Assembly (NCBI RefSeq): GCF_048553275.1
Contig: NZ_JBLZMW010000008.1
Coordinates: forward strand, 124,001 to 188,000
DNA from: Pacificoceanicola sp048553275
GTDB taxonomy: Bacteria; Pseudomonadota; Alphaproteobacteria; Rhodobacterales; Rhodobacteraceae
DNA: 64,000 bases
Reading direction: 5' to 3'
Shown: positions 14,992-24,387 of the stretch, piece by piece
Layout of the letters: every line of letters begins with the position of its first letter
How positions within the stretch are numbered: the stretch's first letter is position 1
Program-made: the position numbers and the translations under genes
Notes under the pieces: generated by a model
Told to the model about the DNA's origin: nothing
Database searches by the model: none
The model's input: the letters and a program-made list of their open reading frames with translations, nothing else

Positions 14992-16521
14992 ATGACCGAA
15001 GTGCGCGTCCCCACGCTCGGGGAATCGGTAACCGAAGCAACCGTGGCGACCTGGTTCAAGAAACCGGGCGATGCCGTGGCTGTCGACGAAATGCTCTGCG
15101 AGTTGGAGACCGACAAGGTGACGGTCGAGGTGCCCTCGCCGGTTGCGGGCACGCTGTCCGACATCGTCGCAGGCGAGGGCGAGACCGTAGGTGTTGACGC
15201 GCTGCTGGCCAATATCTCCGAAGGCGACAGCGGCTCTGCCGACAAGCCCGCCGAGAAGAAGGCAGAGGCGCCGAAAGCCGAAGCCCCCGCCGCCTCTGGT
15301 GGCGGCGATGCGGTTGATGTGATGGTTCCGACCCTGGGTGAAAGCGTGTCCGAAGCAACCGTGTCGACCTGGTTCAAGAAGGTCGGCGATGCGGTCACGC
15401 AGGACGAGATGCTCTGCGAGCTGGAGACCGACAAGGTCAGTGTCGAAGTGCCCGCCCCCGCGTCCGGCACTCTGACGGAGATCGTGGCCAACGAAGGCGA
15501 CACGGTTCAGGCCAATGCCAAGCTGGCGGTGATTTCCGCCAGTGAAGGGGCCGCCGCCCAGAAGGATGAGGCCACTGGCGGAGAGCAGTATGCCACACCG
15601 CCGGCGGGCAACGCGGGTCCCAAGGGGGACATCAAGGACGGCCCCGCCGCCGAGAAAGCCATGGCCGAGGCGAATATCAGCCGCGATCAGGTGACCGGCA
15701 CCGGCCGCGATGGCCGGGCCAGCAAGTCCGACGTCGCCGCCGCCGTAGCCGCCGCCAAGTCGGCGCCCGCCGCGTCCACATCGGCCTCCGCGCCGCGCGC
15801 GCCGGTTCCGGCCGACGACGCCGCACGCGAAGAGCGGGTCAAGATGACCCGCCTGCGTCAGACCATCGCCCGCCGCCTGAAGGACGCGCAGAACACCGCC
15901 GCGATCCTGACCACCTACAACGAGGTGGACATGACGGAGACCATGGCGCTTCGGAAGGAGTACAAGGAGCTGTTCGAGAAGAAGCACGGCGTCAAACTGG
16001 GCTTCATGTCGTTCTTTACCAAGGCCTGCTGCCACGCTTTGAAAGAAGTGCCGGAAGTCAACGCCGAGATCGACGGCACCGATATCGTCTACAAGAACTT
16101 CGTGCACATGGGCATTGCTGCGGGCACACCGCAGGGCCTCGTCGTCCCGGTCATCCGCGACGCCGACCAGATGTCCTTTGCCGAGATCGAAAAGGCTATC
16201 GCCGAGAAGGGCAAGCGCGCCCGTGACGGCAAGCTGTCGATGGCGGAAATGCAGGGAGGCACGTTTACGATTTCGAACGGCGGCGTCTATGGCTCGCTGA
16301 TGTCCTCGCCGATCCTCAACCCGCCGCAGTCCGGCATCCTCGGCATGCACAAGATTCAGGACCGCCCGATGGTCATCAACGGCGAGATCAAGATCCGCCC
16401 GATGATGTACCTCGCCCTGTCCTACGATCACCGCATCGTCGACGGCAAAGGCGCGGTGACCTTCCTTGTCCGCGTCAAGGAAGCGCTCGAAGATCCGCGC
16501 CGGTTGCTGATGGACCTGTAA
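14992..16521 (+). CDS. sucB: Dihydrolipoyl succinyltransferase, E2 of 2-oxoglutarate dehydrogenase (two lipoyl domains)
   Basis: A 509-residue E2 enzyme forming the core of the complex. It has two lipoyl domains in tandem, each with a lipoylated lysine in ETDKVTVEVPSP (residues about 40-50) and ETDKVSVEVPAP (about 145-155). They are joined by Ala/Pro-rich linkers. A peripheral subunit-binding segment follows (ANISRDQVTGTGRDG), then the catalytic domain ending with the CoA-acyltransferase motif DHRIVDGKGAV. Many SucB proteins have one lipoyl domain, and the duplication explains the extra length. The start context is good. A strong hairpin follows the stop. Confidence 0.96.
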   Translation: MTEVRVPTLGESVTEATVATWFKKPGDAVAVDEMLCELETDKVTVEVPSPVAGTLSDIVAGEGETVGVDALLANISEGDSGSADKPAEKKAEAPKAEAPAASGGGDAVDVMVPTLGESVSEATVSTWFKKVGDAVTQDEMLCELETDKVSVEVPAPASGTLTEIVANEGDTVQANAKLAVISASEGAAAQKDEATGGEQYATPPAGNAGPKGDIKDGPAAEKAMAEANISRDQVTGTGRDGRASKSDVAAAVAAAKSAPAASTSASAPRAPVPADDAAREERVKMTRLRQTIARRLKDAQNTAAILTTYNEVDMTETMALRKEYKELFEKKHGVKLGFMSFFTKACCHALKEVPEVNAEIDGTDIVYKNFVHMGIAAGTPQGLVVPVIRDADQMSFAEIEKAIAEKGKRARDGKLSMAEMQGGTFTISNGGVYGSLMSSPILNPPQSGILGMHKIQDRPMVINGEIKIRPMMYLALSYDHRIVDGKGAVTFLVRVKEALEDPRRLLMDL

Positions 16522-16530
16522 TCGATCTTT

Positions 16531-16555
16531 GCCGGGCAGACCCGTTCTGCCCGGC
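16531..16555 (+). terminator. GC-rich hairpin after sucB
   Basis: A perfect 10-bp stem GCCGGGCAGA / TCTGCCCGGC with loop CCCGT lies 10 bp after the sucB stop. Only a weak pyrimidine tract (TTCCCCTT) follows. It may partly terminate or stabilise the sucB mRNA 3' end while some transcription continues into the small genes and lpd. Confidence 0.6.
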
Positions 16556-16576
16556 TTCCCCTTCGGAGAAGGCTTC

Positions 16577-16933
16577 ATGCCGCGCCGCACCCGAGACGAG
16601 GTCCTTGCCGAATTCCACCGGCTCTACGACTGTTTCGAGGCCGCCATCGAAGCATTTCAGGGACTTGGCACCATGTGGGAGCGCGAGATTCTTTCCGATC
16701 ATGTCGCGACCCGCGACCAAATGCTGTTCTGGATCGCGTTGGGAAAATCCACTCCTTCGCAGATCTTAGCGGGGGTTCACTCCGCGCTCGCGGACATGCG
16801 GCTGGGTCTGAAGGACATGACGCGCAACCGACCGGACCAGGCGGCGTTGTTCCATCATCGCTACGAGGCGATCCGGGGCAGACCGTTCAAAGAGGACGCC
16901 GCCCGGCAACCTAAACCGGAGACCAGACCATGA
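16577..16933 (+). CDS. Small hypothetical protein (118 aa)
   Basis: A 118-residue soluble, predominantly helical protein (DEVLAEFHRLYDCFEAAIEAF, then WEREILSDHVATRD). It has no signal peptide or recognised domain. The ATG at 16577 follows GGAGAAGG. It overlaps the next small gene by 4 nt (ATGA), opening a run of four overlapping genes between sucB and lpd. Function is unknown. The chain of overlaps argues for a real operon rather than chance frames. Confidence 0.6.
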   Translation: MPRRTRDEVLAEFHRLYDCFEAAIEAFQGLGTMWEREILSDHVATRDQMLFWIALGKSTPSQILAGVHSALADMRLGLKDMTRNRPDQAALFHHRYEAIRGRPFKEDAARQPKPETRP

Positions 16934-17160
16934 GCCTTCAGCTTCTCACTCGCACCGCCTCCTTCGATGCCGCCACCTTCGAAAGCGAAGCGGAAAACCG
17001 CGCCAATGCGGGCCTCTCCCTGCTACAACGCTGGACCGAAAGAAGCGCGAGTTGGCAGCTCTACGAGGTCGCAGACGAGGCCCGGGCAAAAGCCTGGCTG
17101 GACAAGTCCGCCGCCCTCGGCCACGCTCCCGCCGCCGCGCATTTCCTGAGGACCGCATGA
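16930..17160 (+). CDS. Small hypothetical protein (76 aa)
   Basis: A 76-residue soluble protein (SLLQRWTERSASWQLYEVADEAR). The C-terminal LDKSAALGHAPAAAHFL could be one Sel1/TPR-like helical pair, but it is too short to assert. It starts by ATGA overlap with the preceding gene and ends by ATGA overlap with the first MAPEG gene. No function can be assigned. The coupling indicates joint expression with the MAPEG proteins. Confidence 0.55.
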   Translation: MSLQLLTRTASFDAATFESEAENRANAGLSLLQRWTERSASWQLYEVADEARAKAWLDKSAALGHAPAAAHFLRTA

Positions 17161-17549
17161 CCTACGAACTCGCCGCCCTGGCCGCTACGACGTTTATTCA
17201 CCTGATCGCGGTGCTCTGGTCCCAGAGATCGCTGGAGCAGGATATTGGCCGGGAGGGCAATGTCGGCACCCGTGAGAACCTCGAAGAGCGGCTGTCGGAG
17301 AATTCGCTCCGCCTGCGTCGCGCGCTTGGCAACCATATCGAGAATACCGGCCTGTTCATCATCGCCGTGGTGCTGGTCTCCTTCACCGAGAGCAACAGCT
17401 GGGTCACGGCCCTTGCCGCGTGGATTTTCGTTGCGGCCCGGGCGCTGTACCTGCCCGCCTACCGCTTTGCCTGGGTGCCTTGGCGCTCGCTCCTGTTCAC
17501 AGCGGGCTTTCTGGCCTGCTTTGTCATGATCGTGGCGAGCCTGTTCTGA
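17157..17549 (+). CDS. MAPEG family membrane protein 1
   Basis: A 130-residue protein with four predicted helices and the MAPEG-type pattern SLRLRRALGNHIENTGLFIIAVV followed by AARALYLPAYRFAWVPWRSL. MAPEG proteins are eicosanoid/glutathione-type membrane enzymes; bacterial members are mostly uncharacterised. The ATG at 17157 overlaps the preceding stop (ATGA). The stop overlaps the start of the second MAPEG gene (TGATG). The two neighbours are paralogues sharing the ARxLYLPAYxFxxxPWRSL block. No substrate can be deduced. Confidence 0.75.
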   Translation: MTYELAALAATTFIHLIAVLWSQRSLEQDIGREGNVGTRENLEERLSENSLRLRRALGNHIENTGLFIIAVVLVSFTESNSWVTALAAWIFVAARALYLPAYRFAWVPWRSLLFTAGFLACFVMIVASLF

Positions 17550-17938
17550 TGTCTCCCGAACTCACCGCCCTCACCCTCGCCGCGCTGCTGCAAGTGGTGC
17601 ACTTCGTCATCTACTCCGTCACGGCGCAGATGCAGGTTGGCACCGGCTATGCTCTCTCTCCGCGCGACACGCCGCGAGAGCTCACCAGCGTCGCGGGCCG
17701 CGCGCAACGGGCGATGAACAACCATTTCGAGGGTCTCATCCTCTTTGCCATCGCCGCGCTGGTGATCACCTTTGCGGATAAGGCCACGCACAGCACGGCC
17801 CTTGTCGCATTCATCTATCTTGCCGCACGCGTGCTCTACCTGCCCGCCTATCTGTTCGGCCTCGCCCCGTGGCGCTCGCTCATCTGGGTCGTCGGTTTTC
17901 TTGCCACGACCTACCTGCTCATCCGGGCCTTGCTATGA
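17549..17938 (+). CDS. MAPEG family membrane protein 2
   Basis: A 129-residue paralogue of the preceding gene. It has a similar four-helix layout, GRAQRAMNNHFEGLILFAIAAL, and the shared block AARVLYLPAYLFGLAPWRSL. It starts inside the stop codon of its neighbour (TGATG). A palindromic intergenic repeat and then lpd follow. Tandem MAPEG pairs could form mixed trimers, since MAPEG proteins are trimeric, but that is speculation. Confidence 0.75.
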   Translation: MSPELTALTLAALLQVVHFVIYSVTAQMQVGTGYALSPRDTPRELTSVAGRAQRAMNNHFEGLILFAIAALVITFADKATHSTALVAFIYLAARVLYLPAYLFGLAPWRSLIWVVGFLATTYLLIRALL

Positions 17939-17952
17939 CGGGCAATGGCCTG

Positions 17953-18002
17953 TTTCTTCCTGGCTCAAATACTTCGGGAAGAGGGGCAACGCGCCCCTCC
18001 CC
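17953..18002. repeat. Dispersed palindromic intergenic repeat, copy 1
   Basis: Layout: TTCTTCCTGGCTCAAATAC, a short G-rich stretch, then the hairpin GAGGGGC / GCCCCTC. The same layout recurs at 28732-28785 and 36775-36825, each just downstream of a gene. It resembles the REP-like gene-end elements common in Rhodobacteraceae. Confidence 0.55.
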
Positions 18003-18023
18003 TTCCTATGAAAGGACAGCACA

Positions 18024-19418
<1,395 letters not shown>

Positions 19419-19460
19419 TCGGTCAGCGGCCCACTGCCATCGGCAGCGGGCGTTCGGCCC

Positions 19461-19487
19461 ATGCATCGCTCTACCGGAGCGATGCAT
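19461..19487. other. Perfect 10-bp hairpin inside the spacer of the duplicated lpd end
   Basis: Stem ATGCATCGCT / AGCGATGCAT with loop CTACCGG. It has no T-run on either side, so it is not a typical terminator. It lies in the middle of the 89-bp spacer between the two 84-bp lpd repeats and may belong to the sequence that was inserted or duplicated. Confidence 0.7.
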
Positions 19488-19511
19488 CCGGCAAGCCAGA
19501 CCGCGCCTCAC

Positions 19512-19595
19512 CCTGCCACGCCCACCCGACCTTCTCCGAGGCGGTCCGCGAGGCGGCTCTGGCCTTTGGCGACGGCGCGATCCACGCCTGATCGG
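19512..19595 (+). pseudogene. Detached duplicate of the lpd 3' end, copy 2
   Basis: An 84-bp second copy of the lpd terminus with 83 identities. It has no start codon and reads ALAFGDGAIHA where the intact gene has ALACGDGAIHA. It is followed 24 bp later by the strong terminator. It therefore probably marks the original end of lpd, displaced by the inserted 173-bp unit. Confidence 0.85.
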
Positions 19596-19619
19596 CAATG
19601 ACAATTTGAACGAAAATGC

Positions 19620-19648
19620 CCCGGCCAGAGCGATCTGGCCGGGATTTT
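19620..19648 (+). terminator. Rho-independent terminator of the suc-lpd cluster
   Basis: A perfect 10-bp stem CCCGGCCAGA / TCTGGCCGGG with tetraloop GCGA followed by ATTTT. It lies 25 bp after the second copy of the lpd end and 200 bp after the true lpd stop. Confidence 0.8.
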
Positions 19649-19748
19649 CGTGTCTCATGGTTGCCCCGATTTAACCTTGAGTGCGTAAAACTGCTGCCCA
19701 AAGTCCCTGTCACTCTGGGGACTGTTCCAGGAGTGATGAGTCGGACAG

Positions 19749-20198
19749 ATGAAGATCAAGGGGTCAATTGCGGCCATCGGCCTCGCCACCTGTATGATTG
19801 CACCCGGCGCAGAGGCGGGACCGTTTGCGATGCTGCATAGCCGTGTGGATATGGGCGAAAGCGCCATTCCGGGGGCGGATGGGCAATACATGCGCCTGTG
19901 CGCCGAGGAGCAGGCGATGCAGCTCCTCGGCTGGACGATTCAACGGCAAAAACTGGGCCACGCGCTGGCCGCACACAGTTGCGCGGCGGAAAGTGTGCTG
20001 CCGCTGTCACCCGGCGCGGTTGTGGCATTTCGGGCTGAGGGGCTGTTACCGATGGAGGCCGCTAGGACGGACGGGGCACTGCCTGCGGGTCTTCGCGGCT
20101 TGATCCCGCTGGCGGTACTCATGCTGAGTTTCGCGGCGCTGAACATCGGGCGCACCCGATGGGTCCGGCCCGCGCGGTTGTTTCGCGCGAGGGCGTGA
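19749..20198 (+). CDS. Exported or membrane-anchored hypothetical protein (149 aa)
   Basis: A 149-residue protein with a signal peptide (IAAIGLATCMIAPGAEA, residues about 7-23). A periplasmic part follows, with two cysteines (RLCAEEQ and HSCAAES). A C-terminal hydrophobic helix (LIPLAVLMLSFAALNIG) is followed by a basic tail. The ribosome-binding site is weak or distant (AGGAG about 15 nt upstream of the ATG), so the start is uncertain. It lies downstream of the lpd terminator and converges with the FMN-binding protein gene. No family recognised. Confidence 0.55.
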   Translation: MKIKGSIAAIGLATCMIAPGAEAGPFAMLHSRVDMGESAIPGADGQYMRLCAEEQAMQLLGWTIQRQKLGHALAAHSCAAESVLPLSPGAVVAFRAEGLLPMEAARTDGALPAGLRGLIPLAVLMLSFAALNIGRTRWVRPARLFRARA

Positions 20199-20212
20199 CC
20201 GCCCCGAATGCA

Positions 20213-20815
20213 TCACCAGAGCTTGGGCTGCGCTCGTTCGACATAGGTGCGGTCGTACTCCGTACCGCCCTCGCGGCCTTCGGTTATCTCGGCCATAATC
20301 TGCCCGACCGTCGGCACCGTGCCACTGTCGTCCCGCCCCCAGATACCGGAACGGATCAGCGCCTTTGCGCATTGGGTGTAGACCTCGTCGACATCGATCA
20401 CCATGACGGTCGCGGGCAGGCGCGTCTTCTTGCGGAAGCTTTCCCGCAGCGGTTCATTATCCGTCAGCACCGCACGGCCGTTGACGCGCACCGTGGTGCC
20501 CGAGCCCGGCACGAGGAACAGCAATGCCACGCGCGGATCGTGGATGATGTCGCGCAGCGCATCGAGACGATTGTTGCCCCACCAGTCCGGCATCAGCAGT
20601 GTCTTCTCATCCTGAACCCGCACGACAGCTCCGTCATCGCCGCGCGGTGTGCCGTGGACGCCATCGGGGCCAACCGTGGAGAGAATGCAAAAGCGGCTGC
20701 CTTCGATCCAGGCGCGATATTTTGGTGTGAGATGCGCAGCCACCTTGGTCAACGACAGCGGCACAGGCTCCCCGTAGAGCACGTTCAGGTCTTCAAGTGT
20801 TTGTAGCGTCCGCAT
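20213..20815 (-). CDS. Pyridoxamine 5'-phosphate oxidase-like FMN-binding protein
   Basis: A 200-residue split-barrel flavin-binding protein. Landmarks are RFCILSTVGPDGVHGTPRGDD, LMPDWWGNNRLDALRDI and VRVNGRAVLTDN. These are typical of the PNPOx-like family that binds FMN or F420 and includes many oxidoreductases of unknown substrate. The ATG at 20815 matches the family N-terminus; the long upstream extension lies inside plsC. It overlaps the 3' end of plsC by 23 bp and is last in the ftsE-ftsX-plsC operon. It is not the PdxH of vitamin B6 synthesis by overall pattern. Confidence 0.8.
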   Translation of the reverse strand: MRTLQTLEDLNVLYGEPVPLSLTKVAAHLTPKYRAWIEGSRFCILSTVGPDGVHGTPRGDDGAVVRVQDEKTLLMPDWWGNNRLDALRDIIHDPRVALLFLVPGSGTTVRVNGRAVLTDNEPLRESFRKKTRLPATVMVIDVDEVYTQCAKALIRSGIWGRDDSGTVPTVGQIMAEITEGREGGTEYDRTYVERAQPKLW

Positions 20816-21527
20816 CGAAGCCGGCCTCCCGCATGAGTGCATTGGAGGCGGTTTCGACCTCCTGTTCAAGCCTGCGCACAAACGTGCCCTGATCAACACC
20901 CGGCGGGATCGCAGGCAGGAATTCAACCACCGCCAGCCCCGGTTTGCGATAAACGCCGGTGCGCGGCCAGAACACGCCAACGTTGGTGGCGGCAGGCACG
21001 CAGGGTTGCTTCAACTGTTTGTACAGCACGGCGGCGCCGACCTTGTAGGGAATATGCTTGCCCGGCGCGACACGGGTGCCCTGTGGATAGATGATCAGCT
21101 GGCCGGGATCGACATTGCCTTTTTCGACGTCGCGCTTCATGCGGGTGATCGCCTGCGCGCGCTTGCCGCGATCAACCGGCACGCATCCGATGCGCCAGGC
21201 ATAGAGCCCGATGAAGGGCGTCCAGAGCAGCTCCCGCTTCATGATGAACTTGCCCGCGGGCACGGCGCTGAAAATCATGATGATGTCAAAGAACGATTGG
21301 TGCTTGGCGGCAACGACCACCTCATCTGTCGGGACAACGCCCCGGATCTCGCTCCTGAGGCCAACCATCCAGGAGGCGCTCCAGCGGACCCATTTGGCAT
21401 AGACACGGCACGCCAGACGCGCCGCCCCCCGGGAGAAGATCGCGAAGGGGAAGAACAGGATGCCGATCACCGCCATCATCAGATACATCTGGATCAGGAA
21501 AATCCACGAACGCAGCCATTGCAACAT
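20793..21527 (-). CDS. plsC: 1-acyl-sn-glycerol-3-phosphate acyltransferase
   Basis: A 244-residue membrane-associated acyltransferase. It transfers an acyl group to lysophosphatidate to make phosphatidate, the central phospholipid precursor. An N-terminal membrane helix is followed by the catalytic HX4D box as AAKHQSFFD (residues about 73-81), KRELLWTPFIG, and IIYPQGTRVAPG. Its ATG overlaps the stop of ftsX by one base. ftsE-ftsX-plsC in one minus-strand run links division and membrane synthesis and is a recurring order in this family. Confidence 0.92.
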   Translation of the reverse strand: MLQWLRSWIFLIQMYLMMAVIGILFFPFAIFSRGAARLACRVYAKWVRWSASWMVGLRSEIRGVVPTDEVVVAAKHQSFFDIIMIFSAVPAGKFIMKRELLWTPFIGLYAWRIGCVPVDRGKRAQAITRMKRDVEKGNVDPGQLIIYPQGTRVAPGKHIPYKVGAAVLYKQLKQPCVPAATNVGVFWPRTGVYRKPGLAVVEFLPAIPPGVDQGTFVRRLEQEVETASNALMREAGFDADATNT

Positions 21528-22432
21528 CAGTCGAGCCTTTCGAGAACACGCCGCGCGGCATAGCCGGTGGCGAGGAAGGCCACCAGCGCGGCAAGCGGCG
21601 GCACGAGGATCGGGTAAAGCCAGTGCAGCCCCTGAAAGCGCAGTCCAGTGAGGAACGCGCCGGTGTCACCGGCACCGGGCATGAAGGCGACGGCAAGCAG
21701 GCCAAGCGCGGCCCCCGCCCCGGCGCCGATCAGGGTGCGCAGGGTGAAGCGGCGAACAAAGGCGCTCGCGATATAGGCGTCGGTTGCGCCCACCAGCCGC
21801 AGCACCGCGACCACGCGGGAATTGGCGGCGAGCGCGGCATTGGCGGCGAGGGTGACCATGGCCCCGGTGGCGGCGCCGATCAGCAGGATCGAGACCCAGC
21901 CGAGCAGGCGCAGCTTGGACGCGGCGGCGATCAGCGGGCGGCGCCAGCGGGTGTGTTCATCCAGCACGGCGCCCGGCACCTCGGCTTGCAGCCGCAGGCG
22001 CAGGCCCTCACTGTCATAGCCCTGCGCACTCTCGATCAACTCGATCAGTTGCGGCACCGGGAGCGTGTCGATCGGCAGGTCCGGGCCGAACCACGGCTCC
22101 AGAAGCGCCTGTTGCTCGGCCGCGCTCAGCGCCCGCGCGGATGCAACCCCAGGCGTCTGGTCCAGCACTTTGAGCGCGGCGGCGGTTTGCTCGGCCATCT
22201 GCCCGGCGGGCGCGGAAATACGCAATGTGGCGCTGCGCGCCAGTTCGTTGTCCCAATTGGCGGCGAGCCGACCGGATGCCAGCGACAGAGCAAGAGCAAA
22301 GACCGTCAGAAAGGCCATGGCACCGCTGGTAAACACGGTCAGCCAAACGGTAAATCCGGCCGGCGGCACGACGCGGTCGGCTCCGGCATCGCGAGTCAGA
22401 ACCGCCCGCATCATTTCCAGCCAGGCCTTCAC
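21527..22432 (-). CDS. ftsX: Cell division ABC-type protein FtsX
   Basis: A 301-residue membrane protein with one N-terminal helix (about residues 30-50), a periplasmic domain, and three C-terminal helices. This is the FtsX topology. FtsX partners with FtsE at the septum and controls peptidoglycan hydrolases from the cytoplasm. The periplasmic segment contains VLDQTPGVASARALSAAEQQALLEPWFG, a common FtsX feature. Its start overlaps the FtsE stop by 4 nt. It is somewhat diverged and Ala-rich but full length. Confidence 0.9.
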   Translation of the reverse strand: MKAWLEMMRAVLTRDAGADRVVPPAGFTVWLTVFTSGAMAFLTVFALALSLASGRLAANWDNELARSATLRISAPAGQMAEQTAAALKVLDQTPGVASARALSAAEQQALLEPWFGPDLPIDTLPVPQLIELIESAQGYDSEGLRLRLQAEVPGAVLDEHTRWRRPLIAAASKLRLLGWVSILLIGAATGAMVTLAANAALAANSRVVAVLRLVGATDAYIASAFVRRFTLRTLIGAGAGAALGLLAVAFMPGAGDTGAFLTGLRFQGLHWLYPILVPPLAALVAFLATGYAARRVLERLD

Positions 22433-23139
22433 AGATCCGCCCCCGCCGACTGAATGCTGCGGTCCGAAATGCGCAGAACGCGGGCCTGCACCTGTGCCTT
22501 GGCAGCACGGATCAGGCCGAGGTCATGCGTTGCGATCATGACCGTCTTGCCCATCTTGTTGAGCTCGACGAGAAGGCGCAGAAGCCGCTGGGACATTTCC
22601 CAATCGACGTTGCCGGTCGGCTCATCGGCCAGGATGATATCGGGCGAGAGGATCAGCGCGCGGGCCAGCGCGGCGCGTTGCCTTTCACCGCCCGACAACT
22701 CCGGCGGCAGGGCATCGGCCCGCCCGGTCAATCCGACCCAGGTCAGAAGTTCGAGCAGGTTGTCCTGCTGCGCTTGCGGCGAGCCGCCGGAGACGCTCAG
22801 CGGCAGCGCAATGTTCTCGATCACCGGCAGGTGGTCGAGAAACTGGCAATCCTGATGCACCACGCCGATCCGCCGCCGGGCATAGGCCACCGCGTCGCGA
22901 TCAAAGCCGGCCATGTCTTCTCCGAAGAGCCGAAGCGTCCCCGAGGTCGGTCGCAGAGCCCCGTAGCACAATTTGAGAAAGGTCGTCTTGCCCGCACCGG
23001 ACGGACCGGTGAGGAAATGAAACGACCCGGCAGGCAGCGTCAGGCTCAGGTCCGTCAGCAAGGCGTCGCCGCTGTACGAATATGCCACGTTTTCCAGCTC
23101 GATCACGCCCGTCTGCCCCGCCCCTTTTCCGTGGTTCAC
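22429..23139 (-). CDS. ftsE: Cell division ATP-binding protein FtsE
   Basis: A 236-residue ABC ATPase. Walker A is GPSGAGKTT (residues about 40-48), the signature LSGGERQRAALARAL, and Walker B IILADEPTGNVD. The GNVD variant of the Walker B tail is typical of FtsE. It energises FtsX at the division site. It heads the minus-strand operon ftsE-ftsX-plsC-FMN protein. A promoter must lie in the 119 bp shared with the divergent zinc-ribbon gene. Confidence 0.94.
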   Translation of the reverse strand: MNHGKGAGQTGVIELENVAYSYSGDALLTDLSLTLPAGSFHFLTGPSGAGKTTFLKLCYGALRPTSGTLRLFGEDMAGFDRDAVAYARRRIGVVHQDCQFLDHLPVIENIALPLSVSGGSPQAQQDNLLELLTWVGLTGRADALPPELSGGERQRAALARALILSPDIILADEPTGNVDWEMSQRLLRLLVELNKMGKTVMIATHDLGLIRAAKAQVQARVLRISDRSIQSAGADL

Positions 23140-23258
23140 CCTATTTGCTACAGGTTGCGGCGGGTTTCAATGTTCCGTGGTTAAGGATTGGACTTTTCCC
23201 CGACCTCCGGGCAACTTATGCATGAGAAACCGTGCCTCGAATAAAAGAAGGACAGGAC

Positions 23259-24302
23259 GTGAGCAGAATTCGGCTGATCTGCCCCAACTGCGGTGCCCAG
23301 TACGAGGTGCCCGCCGAAGTCATTCCCGAAGGCGGGCGCGACGTGCAGTGCTCGAATTGTGCGCATACGTGGTTCCAGAACCATCCAGGCGACGATCCGT
23401 TGCTTTCAGAGGAGCTTGGCGAGCCTGCGGACCCGGAGGAATGGGAGCCTGAGGACGAAGGCGACGACGATGACGCCCTTGAGGATGACGCGCCGCCGAC
23501 ACCCGAGGCGGCCCTCTTCGATGAAGAGGATGACGACGATTTCGCCGATCCCCCCGCGATGCCGCAGACCCGGCGCCGGTCTCTCGATCCGGAGATTGCG
23601 GAGGTTTTGCGCGAAGAGGCCGAGCGCGAGCGGCGCCAGCGTCAGGCCGAAGCGGAAGCCTTTGAAATGCAGCCGGATCTTGGCCTGGCCGAGCCAGACG
23701 AGGACGAGCAGGCCCGCCGTGCCCGTGAGGCACGCGCCCGCATGGCCCATATCCGGGGCGAGGATCTGGCACGGGAGACAGAGGCAGAGGTAGAGGCTGA
23801 GCCGGAAGCAGAGACCGCGCCCGCCCCCGAGCCAGCGCCGGACGCGCCGCCCCGCCGCCGCGAGCGCCGCCCCGCGGACCTGTCGGACAGCACCGGGCGC
23901 TCGGCATCGTCAAGCGCCGCAGCGGTCGAATCGCGGCGCGAATTGCTGCCCGATGTCGAAGAGATCAACCAGACCCTGCGCGCTACCTCTGATCGGCGGG
24001 TGACCGATTCCGAGGAAGGCCGCGTTTCCGTCAGCGATGAGACACCCGCTCGCGGCGGCGGCGGCTTTGCCCGGGGATTCTTCCTGATTGTCATGCTGGT
24101 GGCGATCGCGCTCGCGGTTTATGTCTCTGCGCCGCAGATCAAATCTGCCGCGCCGCAAGCCGCGCCGATGATCGACAGCTATGTCGACAAGGTTGACAGC
24201 CTGCGCCTCTGGCTCGACGAGCAGGTGACCGGGCTGATGACGTCACTCGACAGCATGAGCTCCGAAAACGCCGCCGAGCCGGAAACCGCCCCGGCGGAGT
24301 GA
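23259..24302 (+). CDS. Zinc-ribbon membrane protein (MJ0042-type)
   Basis: A 347-residue protein with an N-terminal zinc ribbon (LICPNCGAQYEVP and VQCSNCAHTWFQ, four cysteines in residues 6-32). A long acidic, charged disordered middle region follows, then a single membrane helix (FFLIVMLVAIALAVYVSA) near residue 285 and a short outer tail. The GTG at 23259 is chosen because it directly follows AAGAAGGACAGGAC and gives the usual family start; a GTG at 23232 is the alternative. It is divergent from ftsE. Proteins of this layout recur beside ftsE in Rhodobacteraceae; the function is unknown. Confidence 0.82.
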   Translation: MSRIRLICPNCGAQYEVPAEVIPEGGRDVQCSNCAHTWFQNHPGDDPLLSEELGEPADPEEWEPEDEGDDDDALEDDAPPTPEAALFDEEDDDDFADPPAMPQTRRRSLDPEIAEVLREEAERERRQRQAEAEAFEMQPDLGLAEPDEDEQARRAREARARMAHIRGEDLARETEAEVEAEPEAETAPAPEPAPDAPPRRRERRPADLSDSTGRSASSSAAAVESRRELLPDVEEINQTLRATSDRRVTDSEEGRVSVSDETPARGGGGFARGFFLIVMLVAIALAVYVSAPQIKSAAPQAAPMIDSYVDKVDSLRLWLDEQVTGLMTSLDSMSSENAAEPETAPAE

Positions 24303-24387
24303 TCCGCGTCGCTTGGACAAAGGGCACAGCGGTGTGGTACCCTGTTGCCATGCGCCGCGAGAGCGTGGTTGAGCAGGAGTGTGGGAT

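Noticed and set aside
15040..15450. Internal DNA repeat in sucB suggestive of a recent duplication
   Set aside because: It is the two lipoyl domains, a known feature of some E2 enzymes, and the copies have diverged well at the DNA level.
12171..15503. A minus-strand open frame of about 1,100 codons spanning sucA and sucB
   Set aside because: It is antisense to two fully conserved enzymes, a usual effect of high GC at third positions; its sequence shows no domain and no ribosome-binding site.
19461..19487. Hairpin as the terminator of lpd
   Set aside because: It has no T-run on either strand; the real terminator with ATTTT is at 19620-19648.
20816..20980. A 55-residue N-terminal extension of the FMN-binding protein
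   Set aside because: It lies entirely within plsC and lacks family sequence; the ATG at 20815 gives the normal N-terminus.
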